Shown: positions 7,122-12,758 of the stretch, in pieces
Layout: each line of letters opens with the position of its first letter
Position numbering within the stretch: the first letter of the stretch is position 1
Assembly: GCA_036259875.1 (NCBI GenBank)
Contig: DATAAZ010000068.1
Span: 1-30,917, forward strand
Direction: 5' to 3'
Length of the DNA stretch: 30,917 nucleotides
From: DATAAZ01 sp036259875
GTDB lineage: Bacteria; Actinomycetota; Thermoleophilia; Gaiellales; Gaiellaceae
Position numbers and translations under genes: made by a program
The notes under the pieces: model-generated
Databases searched by the model: none
Told to the model about the DNA's origin: nothing
The model's input: the letters and a program-made list of their open reading frames with translations, nothing else

Positions 7122-7808
7122 ATGCCGGAGATGCTCGACCCCGAAGGCGCCGAGCAAGGCGCCATCGATCGGGTCGCCGACCTCTCGGGGCTGCGCGTTC
7201 TCGAGGTGGGAGCGGGCGACGGCCGCCTGACGTGGACGCTCGCCCGGCGGGCCGCGTTCGTCCACGGGATCGACACTGACCGGGAGCGCATCGATACGGC
7301 GCGCGCCGAGACGCCGGTTGACCTGGCCGATCGCGTCCGCTTCTCGGTGCTGAGCGCGCTCGAGCTCGACGAGCCGCCCGCGAGCTACGAGGCGGCCGTC
7401 CTCGCCTGGTCGTTGTGATGACTGCCCCTCGAGGGCGTCGTGAACGCCCTGCGCCGCGTCCATCGCAGTCTCGTCCCCGGCGGAAGGCTGGTCGACATCC
7501 ACCCCGTCGCGCCTGCGCTGCGGGCCGAGGCCGGCGGCCGCGTGCTCGGGTCGTTCGAGGGCTCGCAATTCCTGTCCGACGTGGCGGCGGCCGAGGCGCA
7601 CATCGAGGACACCGGCCTCTGGAAGCTCGAGACGGAGGCGCGCTTCGACGTGATCCAGCGGTGCGAGAGCGGCGAGGAGGCAGTCGTGTACGCGCGCGAC
7701 TACGGCGGCTATACGGTGCCGGACGAGCTCGCAAGGCGCGTGCGCGCGGTGCCGCCGCCGGTCGACGTCCGCGAGTTCGCCGTCGTCAGGCGCTTTCGAG
7801 CACGGTGA
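7122..7808 (+). pseudogene. SAM-dependent methyltransferase with two consecutive in-frame TGA codons (pseudogene or recoded)
   Basis: From the ATG at 7122 the frame gives 98 residues with a clear class I methyltransferase core: motif I VLEVGAGDGRLTWTLARRAA, the acidic residue in HGIDTDRERI, and motif II-like SALELDEPP...AAVLAWSL. TGA TGA then follows at 7416-7421. The same frame continues LPLEGVVNALRRVHRSLVPGG, the expected post-core motif RSLVPGGRLVDIHP, and 130 coding-quality residues to the stop at 7806-7808. No indel separates the halves, so the break is only two codons (positions 99-100). Adjacent genes are degraded, which favours a pseudogene. Readthrough or selenocysteine at UGA, or assembly error, remains possible. 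The 3' end overlaps the convergent MOSC fragment by 23 bases. Confidence 0.65.
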
Positions 7809-7995
7809 CGGCGTCGCCGACGCGCACCCGTCCGGGGCGGACGACCTCGCCGTAGATCCCGAAGTCGAACTGGTCGCCGTCGCGCGCGCCGCGGTCCTCC
7901 TTGATCACGCGCAACGTGTCGAGGTTGCGGAAACCGCGCTCGGGATCCGTCGTCGTGATCGCGCAGCGGGCGACCTGCTCCAGCGGCCGGATCAC
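7786..7995 (-). pseudogene. MOSC-domain C-terminal fragment (truncated 5' end)
   Basis: 69 residues: RPLEQVARCAITTTDPERG, LDTLRVIKEDRG, FDFGIYGEVVRPGRVRVGD and AVTVL. This matches the end of MOSC proteins (molybdenum cofactor sulfurase C-terminal domain), including the RC-x-TT-D motif with its conserved cysteine and the closing RPGRVRVGD strand. Full-length relatives are about 200-280 residues; here the N-terminal MOSC_N part and the first half of the domain are absent, and an in-frame TGA lies about 21 bases upstream of the GTG at 7995. A perfect 9-bp inverted repeat sits at the break (8000-8018). It is probably a non-functional remnant. Confidence 0.6.
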
Positions 7996-7999
7996 GTCT

Positions 8000-8018
8000 G
8001 CTGAGGCGCCGCCTCAGC
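8000..8018. repeat. Perfect inverted repeat (9-bp arms, 1-base centre)
   Basis: GCTGAGGCG-C-CGCCTCAGC. It lies at the truncation point of the MOSC fragment, so it could be a rearrangement scar, or a terminator for the minus-strand SRPBCC gene that ends at 8171. Confidence 0.5.
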
Positions 8019-8170
8019 TGCTGTCAGGGCGTGATCTGGGGATCGGTTTTGGGGACTGGTTCGAGGACTCTCAGGGATCTTCAGGGCGCTTCGAGAGAGG
8101 CGTGCGCCTGGCAGAAGAAGCGGCCTAATTGCAGGAAAACACGGCGCGAAGCGGATGGTAAGTCATCCTG

Positions 8171-8584
8171 TCAGCGCGCGTTGAGAGCGGCCTCCTCGAT
8201 GGCAGCCAGCATGCTCTCGAAGTTTGCCCTCAGCATCCTGCCGATCACGAGACCGGTCAATCGACCCATCGGGCCACCCCTGGGCACATACCGGTATTCG
8301 AATGTGATCGCAGTCCCGTCACCGTCGGGCTCGAGGGTGAGCCTGGCCTGGGCCTGCTTGAACGGCACGAGAGTGGATGGCTGATTCGTGGTGGCGAGCG
8401 TGCGGCCGTCCTCCCAGGCGGTGACCGTTTCGACAAGTGCGCCGACCGGCTTCAGCTCCACATGGCGGCGGGCACCTACGCCGTGGGTCTGGTCGCCGAT
8501 GCGTCGAGAGGCCTTGAGGCCACTCCAGTGGTCCGCCAGGTTCCGCTCTCCTGGAAAGGAGTGAGGCCGTACCAGGGCCCCCAC
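8171..8584 (-). CDS. SRPBCC-family protein (START/polyketide-cyclase-like), N-terminus possibly lost
   Basis: Residues 18-137 follow the SRPBCC pattern: LADHWSGLKASRRIGDQTHG, VGARRHVELKPVGALVE, VTAWEDGRTLA, LTLEPDGDGTAITFEYRYVP and a final amphipathic helix MLRANFESMLAAIEEAA. Family members usually begin with a beta strand and a V-W-x-LLADF-type helix. Here that first strand is replaced by an unrelated basic stretch (about 16 residues from the start at 8584), so either the N-terminus has decayed or the true start is further inside. No strong ribosome binding site is seen. SRPBCC proteins bind hydrophobic ligands; this one's ligand is unknown. Confidence 0.6.
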   Translation of the reverse strand: MGALVRPHSFPGERNLADHWSGLKASRRIGDQTHGVGARRHVELKPVGALVETVTAWEDGRTLATTNQPSTLVPFKQAQARLTLEPDGDGTAITFEYRYVPRGGPMGRLTGLVIGRMLRANFESMLAAIEEAALNAR

Positions 8585-8601
8585 TGCGGCGCGAAGTCAG
8601 C

Positions 8602-8738
8602 GCCGGCCGCGCGAAGCATTCAAGCCCGCTGTCCACTCCAAGCGCTACCTCGACCTCACGTTGCGCTACCAGCCTGACGCGGACTACGGACACGCCGCGA
8701 ACGCCCCGGTTGCGCTCGCCTGCCGCGTGGGGACTTGA
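8602..8738 (+). pseudogene. Possible C-terminal coding remnant of unknown protein
   Basis: One plus-strand frame ends KPAVHSKRYLDLTLRYQPDA then DYGHAANAPVALACRVGT and TGA at 8736-8738. The composition is protein-like, unlike the other frames here, but no start codon or family is seen. It may be the tail of a gene lost when the SRPBCC neighbour was rearranged. Weak evidence. Confidence 0.2.
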
Positions 8739-8826
8739 GGCGGCCGGCCGTCCGTGGTCGCCTCCCCCCGCGGGTTAGCAGTTCGTCAGCACCTGGCCGC
8801 GCAAACCGCATGCGTACGCGGTTCAC

Positions 8827-8832
8827 GATAAT
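8827..8832 (+). promoter_or_regulatory. Candidate -10 box (GATAAT) for the LysR gene
   Basis: GATAAT 10 bases before the ATG at 8843, within an AT-rich patch and next to the palindrome GCGTACGC. LysR regulators often control their own promoter, but no clear T-N11-A operator is assigned. Confidence 0.35.
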
Positions 8833-8842
8833 GAACGCTTAT

Positions 8843-9736
8843 ATGGACACACGCCAGCTCGCCGCATTCTGCGCGGTCGTCGAGCGCAAGAGCTTTTCCC
8901 AGGCCGCCGAACGGCTCGGCGTGACCCAGCCCGCGGTCAGCCTGCAGGTGCGCGCGCTCGAGGAGCGGCTCGGTCGAAAGCTCCTCGACCGGTCCGGCCG
9001 AAGGGTCGAGCCGACCGAGGCGGGCCTCCGGGTCTACCGGGGCGCGAAGCGCGTCCTCGGCGCCGAAGAGCACCTTCTCGCGGAGCTCGCGGACGACGGC
9101 TCGGGCGACCTGCGCGGCCGGCTGGCGATCGGCGCCTCGACCGGCCCGGGCGCGCAGCTCGTCCCGCTCCTCCTTTGCGACTTCCAGCGCGCGCATCCGT
9201 CGCTCCACGTCGCGCTCACGGTGGCAGACACGCACGCGGTCATCGACGCGGTCGCCGACCACGCGCTCGAGCTCGGCGTCGTCGGTGCGCTCCGGCGCGC
9301 GCGCGCGCTCGCGTTCGAGCCCCTTGCGCGGGACGAGATCGTCCTCGCGGTCCCGCCCGGCCACCCGTTCGCGGAGCGGGAGGTCTCGCTCGACGAGCTG
9401 AAGCGCGAGCGCCTGATCGTCATGCAGGAGGGCGCGGGCGTCCGCCACGTGATCGAGGAGGAGCTGCGGCGCGCGGGCCTCCGCGTCCGCGATCTCGAGT
9501 CCCGCCTCGAGATCGGACTCCAGGAATCCGTGAAGACCGCGGTGGGCGGCGGATTCGGCGTCGCGTTCATCTCGCGAACGGCGATCGGGGGCGAGCTCGC
9601 GGCGGGCACGCTCGCGACGGCGCGCGTAGAGGGCGTCGAGCCGGTGCGCCAGATCTACGTCGTCCGGTCGCGCGGGCGGACGCTGACGCGCGCGGCCGAG
9701 GCGTTTCTCGCCTTCGCCCACGAGCGGGCGGCTTGA
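8843..9736 (+). CDS. LysR-family transcriptional regulator
   Basis: 297 residues, the usual LTTR length. The N-terminal winged helix-turn-helix is textbook: MDTRQLAAFCAVVERKSFSQ, AAERLGVTQPAVSLQVRALE and ERLGRKLLDRSGRRVEPTEA at about residues 1-60. A periplasmic-binding-protein-like effector domain follows (about 90-297), with GRLAIGASTGPGAQLVPLLL opening its first subdomain. ATG 8843 was chosen because it begins at the conserved M-x-x-RQL; an ATG four codons upstream (8831) is possible. The stop overlaps the TTG of the maleylacetate-reductase-like gene, so regulator and enzyme are co-transcribed. The inducer is unknown; an aromatic-ring-cleavage intermediate would fit the partner gene (inference). 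Confidence 0.9.
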   Translation: MDTRQLAAFCAVVERKSFSQAAERLGVTQPAVSLQVRALEERLGRKLLDRSGRRVEPTEAGLRVYRGAKRVLGAEEHLLAELADDGSGDLRGRLAIGASTGPGAQLVPLLLCDFQRAHPSLHVALTVADTHAVIDAVADHALELGVVGALRRARALAFEPLARDEIVLAVPPGHPFAEREVSLDELKRERLIVMQEGAGVRHVIEEELRRAGLRVRDLESRLEIGLQESVKTAVGGGFGVAFISRTAIGGELAAGTLATARVEGVEPVRQIYVVRSRGRTLTRAAEAFLAFAHERAA

Positions 9737-10707
9737 TCGTCCGCTGGGGCACCTCGGCGTACGCCTCGCTCCTTTCGGACCTGGGCATACGACGGCCGCT
9801 CCTCGTCACGACGCCGCGGTGGACCGGCCTGGGCCTCGACGCGCACCGGCTTTTCGACCGCGTTCGCGCTCACGTTCCCGGTGAGACGGTCGATGCGGCG
9901 ACCGCCGCGTCCGAGGGCTGCGACGGACTGGTCGCCGTCGGGGGCGGAAGCGCGATCGACACGGCGAAGGCCGTCTCGGCGACGACCGGGCTCCCGGTCG
10001 TCTCGGTGCCGACCACGTACTCGGGCGCGGAATGGACGCCGACGTTCGGGGTGCGCGACGAGGTCCGACGCGTCAAGGGCGGCGGCGGTGGCGCGCGGCT
10101 CGCCGGGATCCTCTACGAGCCCGAGCTGACGCTGACGCTTCCGCGCGGCGAATCGGGCGGGACGGCGCTGAACGCGCTGGCTCACTGCGCTGAGGCGCTC
10201 TACGTCGAGGGGCGAAACGACGAGGCGGACCGGGAAGCGCTCGCGGGTGCGCGCGCGATCGCACGAACACTCGCGCGCGTGCTCGCGGACGGGCGCGACC
10301 TCGGCGCCCGCCGGCAGCTCCTCGAGGGCGCGATGCACGCTGGCGCCGCGCTCGCCGGCGCGGGACTTGGGCTCGCCCACGCGATGGCGCAGGCGCTCGG
10401 CGGTCGCTTCGCCCTTTCGCACGGCGCTTTGAACGCGATCTGCCTTCCGCCCGCGCTTCGCTTCAACGAGCCGGTCGCGGCGGAGGCGCTCGACCGGCTG
10501 GCCGACGCGATGGAGACGGACGATGCCCCGACGTGCGCGCAGGCGCTTGCACGGATCGCGGGGTTCGAGCGCCTGCGCGACCTCGGCGTCCCGCGAGCGG
10601 AGCTCGATCAGGTCGCGGAGGCGGTCGTCCTACGGCCCGGCGCGCGGGCGAACCCGCGCCGCGCCTCCGCCGCCGAGGTCCGCGACCTCCTCGACGCGGT
10701 CTGGTAG
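9733..10707 (+). CDS. Maleylacetate reductase-like iron-type alcohol dehydrogenase
   Basis: 324 residues of the iron-containing alcohol dehydrogenase / maleylacetate reductase family. Visible are the nucleotide-binding GCDGLVAVGGGSAIDTAKAV at about residues 63-82, the active-site loop VSVPTTYSGAEWTPTFGV, the helix TALNALAHCAEALY with a conserved His, and GLGLAHAMAQALGGRFALSH followed by GALNAICLPPAL with two more. Maleylacetate reductases reduce maleylacetate to 3-oxoadipate with NAD(P)H at the end of (chloro)aromatic degradation. The start is TTG at 9733, overlapping the LysR stop (TTGA). No upstream start fits, which leaves the protein about 20-30 residues shorter at the N-terminus than typical members. 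No ring-cleaving dioxygenase is nearby, so the physiological substrate is open. Confidence 0.75.
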   Translation: MIVRWGTSAYASLLSDLGIRRPLLVTTPRWTGLGLDAHRLFDRVRAHVPGETVDAATAASEGCDGLVAVGGGSAIDTAKAVSATTGLPVVSVPTTYSGAEWTPTFGVRDEVRRVKGGGGGARLAGILYEPELTLTLPRGESGGTALNALAHCAEALYVEGRNDEADREALAGARAIARTLARVLADGRDLGARRQLLEGAMHAGAALAGAGLGLAHAMAQALGGRFALSHGALNAICLPPALRFNEPVAAEALDRLADAMETDDAPTCAQALARIAGFERLRDLGVPRAELDQVAEAVVLRPGARANPRRASAAEVRDLLDAVW

Positions 10708-11619
10708 GCGGGGCCGGACGACGACGGCGATCGCGCGGGCGGCGAGCTCGCCGCGCGCGTACCCCCGGAAGCGTGGGGCGAGCGGGACGCGTGCGAGCTC
10801 GGCGAGGTGCTCAGCCGTCGGCTCGGTCACGCGCTCGGCGAGCGTCTCGAGCCCCGCGTCTCGGAAGAGCCGTCGGTAATCGGGCAGGCGAAGGCGGTTC
10901 TGGTAGCCGAGGTCGGACGTGAGCAGCCGCCACGCGCGGTCGGAGAAGCGAAGGAAGTGATAGGCGGAGACGCGCGGATCCGAGTACGACGCGTGGTCCT
11001 GCATGTCGATGCGGAAGCTCATGACGCGGTCGTCCCGCAGGAGCCGCGCGCACTCGCGGAGGATCGGAACGACGTCGCGCTCGGGGACGTGTTCGAGCGT
11101 GTTCGTGCTCGAGACGAAGTCGACCGAGGCGGCGCGGAGTCCCGTCGCGCGGGCGTCCCGCGGCGCGAGGTACGCGATCCCGAAGCGCTCCTCGAGATCC
11201 GCGGCGCTTGCGACGTTGGCCGGGCCGAGGTCGCGGAGCGCGGAGCCGGCTTCCGCCGCGAGCGCGTCGCGTTGCCGCGCCAGGCTCGCGAGCGTGGCGT
11301 TGACGAGCTCGACGCGAAGGTTCTCCCTGATGTCGACGAGCACCTGCCTGCCGACGCCGAGCGCGGCGTACGCGAGCGGCACGGCGAGGTCCCACCCCGC
11401 GCCGAACTCGTAGAACACGCTCTCGGCGGGCGGCCGCCCCGCCCCGTGCTCCGCGAAGACCCGAACGTGCTCGAGCGCGCGCCCGAACTTCCGCCGGACG
11501 CCGCCATCGCCGATCGGAAGCGAGCGGGTCACCCGGCGCTGGAAGACGTAGTTCGCCGCCTCGGCGTTCGGAAGGGCGCTCATCCCCTTCTGCAGCACCG
11601 CCTTGACGAGCCAGTTCAC
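10630..11619 (-). CDS. Class I SAM-dependent methyltransferase
   Basis: 329 residues. The SAM site is visible as VFYEFGAGWDLAVPLAYAAL at about residues 68-87, followed by VLVDI (acidic ribose ligand). The downstream core reads ASVDFVSSTNTLEHVPERD, then a reduced-loop segment RVMSFRIDMQDHASYSDPRV, YHFLRFSDRAWRLLTSDLGY and LPDYRRLFRDAGLE, all typical of small-molecule or glycan methyltransferases of this type. The GTG at 11619 opens with NWLVKAVLQKGMSALPN; a TATCCT box 9 bases upstream suggests a leaderless mRNA. The 3' end overlaps the convergent maleylacetate-reductase-like gene by 78 bases, so the last 25 codons are antisense to it. The substrate is unknown. Confidence 0.8.
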   Translation of the reverse strand: MNWLVKAVLQKGMSALPNAEAANYVFQRRVTRSLPIGDGGVRRKFGRALEHVRVFAEHGAGRPPAESVFYEFGAGWDLAVPLAYAALGVGRQVLVDIRENLRVELVNATLASLARQRDALAAEAGSALRDLGPANVASAADLEERFGIAYLAPRDARATGLRAASVDFVSSTNTLEHVPERDVVPILRECARLLRDDRVMSFRIDMQDHASYSDPRVSAYHFLRFSDRAWRLLTSDLGYQNRLRLPDYRRLFRDAGLETLAERVTEPTAEHLAELARVPLAPRFRGYARGELAARAIAVVVRPRLPDRVEEVADLGGGGAARVRPRAGP

Positions 11620-11628
11620 GGGGCGACG

Positions 11629-11634
11629 AGGATA
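11629..11634 (-). promoter_or_regulatory. Candidate -10 box (TATCCT) for the methyltransferase
   Basis: TATCCT on the minus strand, 9 bases before the GTG at 11619, in the 36-base divergent intergenic region. Confidence 0.4.
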
Positions 11635-11643
11635 CCGTCGCGG

Positions 11644-11649
11644 CACAAT
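11644..11649 (+). promoter_or_regulatory. Candidate -10 box (CACAAT) for the 11656 gene
   Basis: CACAAT 6 bases before the GTG at 11656. It matches the leaderless spacing seen at other genes here but is a weaker hexamer. Confidence 0.3.
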
Positions 11650-11655
11650 GCGCCT

Positions 11656-12300
11656 GTGGCGGACGACTTGCGCCTCACGGTCGAGCTGGCCGACGAGGCC
11701 GCAGCCCGCGAGCTGGCCGGCTGGCTGCACGAGGCGCGGCTCGAGGCCGGCGAGCGGGAGCGGCTCGGCGACCGCGTGATCGTGAGCCGCGACGAGGCGC
11801 GCGTCTTCCTCTACGCCGACAGCGAGGAGCGCGCCCGGGACGTCGAGCGTCTCGTGCTCGCGCGGATCGGGCACCCGGCCGCCGGGCGGGTCGAGCTGGC
11901 GCGCTGGCACCCCGCCGAGCAGCGCTGGGAGGACGCCTCCCTCCCGCTTCCGCGCACCGACGAGGAGTTGCGGGTCGAGCACGAGCGGCTCCAGGCGCGC
12001 GAGGCGGCCGAGTCGCAAGCGAGCGGCGAGGCCGAGTGGGAGGTCCGTGTCGAGCTTTCGAGCCACGACGAGACCGTCCAGCTCGCTGAGCGGCTAGAGG
12101 CTGAAGGGATCCCCGTCGTTCGCCGCTGGACGTTCCTGCTCGTCGGCGCCCGCAACGAGGACGAGGCGCACGCGCTCGCCGAGCGGCTCGAGACCGAGGG
12201 GCTCGAGGGCGCGCGCATCGAGGTCGAGCCGGGCGGCCGGATGGTGTGGGAGGTGGCGCCGGCGAACCCCTTCGCCGTCTTCGGCGGGCTCGGCGCGTAG
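11656..12300 (+). CDS. Hypothetical protein with two related alpha/beta repeats
   Basis: 214 residues of unrecognised family. Two halves look alike. Residues 3-72 run LRLTVELADEAAARELAGWL...RVIVSRDEARVFLYADSEE...ERLVLARI. Residues about 128-200 run WEVRVELSSHDETVQLAERL...WTFLLVGARNEDEAHALAERL...ARIEVEPGG. Both have a beta-alpha-beta-beta-alpha-beta order, as in ferredoxin-like or ACT-like folds, joined by a Glu/Arg-rich linker helix. No signal peptide is present. The GTG at 11656 follows a 36-base divergent region shared with the methyltransferase. The duplication is seen directly; the function is unknown. Confidence 0.6.
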   Translation: MADDLRLTVELADEAAARELAGWLHEARLEAGERERLGDRVIVSRDEARVFLYADSEERARDVERLVLARIGHPAAGRVELARWHPAEQRWEDASLPLPRTDEELRVEHERLQAREAAESQASGEAEWEVRVELSSHDETVQLAERLEAEGIPVVRRWTFLLVGARNEDEAHALAERLETEGLEGARIEVEPGGRMVWEVAPANPFAVFGGLGA

Positions 12301-12320
12301 GGCGCCGCGTCCCGGCCGCC

Positions 12321-12668
12321 TCAGCAGGGGCCCGGCACAGGCGATCCGCCGGGCCCGGCGACGTGCGCAGCCGCGCCGCCTGTTTGCGCCTCGAGACAGT
12401 ACGACGTCGCGTCCGCTCGGACGAGCGCGACGCCCAGGTTCGGCGGGAGGACGGCGCCCGCGTACGTCCCGGTCTCGACGTGGTGCGCCTGCAGAAGCGG
12501 TGCGGCCGCCTGGAAGTGCGCGGCCGCGACCCGTCCTCCCGCATGCGCCTGCGCACGCTCGCCGAGCGCCGAGGTCGGCCCGGCCTCGCGCGACTGCGCG
12601 AGGAAGATCCAGCCGCCGATCGCGAGGGCGGCGAGAAGCGAGACGAGGGCGACGCTCCGCAAGGCCAC
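12321..12668 (-). CDS. Small membrane-anchored or secreted protein of unknown function
   Basis: 115 residues. The N-terminus, ALRSVALVSLLAALAIGGWI followed by FLAQS, is a single hydrophobic segment that can serve as signal anchor or uncleaved signal peptide. The exported part contains AAHFQAAAPLLQAHHVETGT and Y-AGAVLPPN, similar in style to the post-helix region of type IV pilin-like or secretion-linked proteins that sample 'ETGTY' motifs. It has two cysteines, in SYCLEA and at the C-terminus (PGPC), which may form a disulfide. The start is GTG at 12668. It diverges from the flavoprotein operon, with 90 bases between the starts. A pilin-like function is only a suggestion. Confidence 0.55.
   Translation of the reverse strand: MALRSVALVSLLAALAIGGWIFLAQSREAGPTSALGERAQAHAGGRVAAAHFQAAAPLLQAHHVETGTYAGAVLPPNLGVALVRADATSYCLEAQTGGAAAHVAGPGGSPVPGPC
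12328..12356. terminator. Bidirectional hairpin between convergent genes
   Basis: GGGCCCGGC and GCCGGGCCC form a perfect 9-bp stem around an 11-base loop, 27 bases after the stop at 12300. It also lies inside the last codons of the convergent 12668-12321 gene. It could terminate the plus-strand transcript, though it may partly reflect a Gly/Pro-rich coding tail. Confidence 0.4.
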
Positions 12669-12704
12669 GGCGTCTGTATCGACGGCGGGGCGGACTCCCT
12701 CAAG

Positions 12705-12727
12705 AACGATAAGAGACGCTAATCGTT
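12705..12727. promoter_or_regulatory. Candidate operator: AACGAT-N11-ATCGTT inverted repeat
   Basis: Perfect 6-bp inverted repeat with 11-base spacing in an AT-rich patch, immediately upstream of the -10 box of the flavoprotein operon (12747) and between two divergent genes. The position suits a regulator of the sulfonate/sulfate operon; the regulator is not identified. Confidence 0.4.
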
Positions 12728-12746
12728 TTCATTACGAACACGGTGG

Positions 12747-12752
12747 TATAGT
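12747..12752 (+). promoter_or_regulatory. Extended -10 promoter (TGGTATAGT) of the 12759-19652 operon, leaderless
   Basis: TATAGT preceded by TGG (extended -10), 6 bases before the GTG at 12759. There is no ribosome binding site, so the transcript probably begins at the start codon. Confidence 0.6.
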
Positions 12753-12758
12753 CACCGC

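Noticed and set aside
7420..7439. Bacterial SECIS element after the TGA pair
   Set aside because: The hairpin begins inside the second TGA and its loop lacks the usual features, so it is not accepted as a SECIS even though recoding is kept as a hypothesis.
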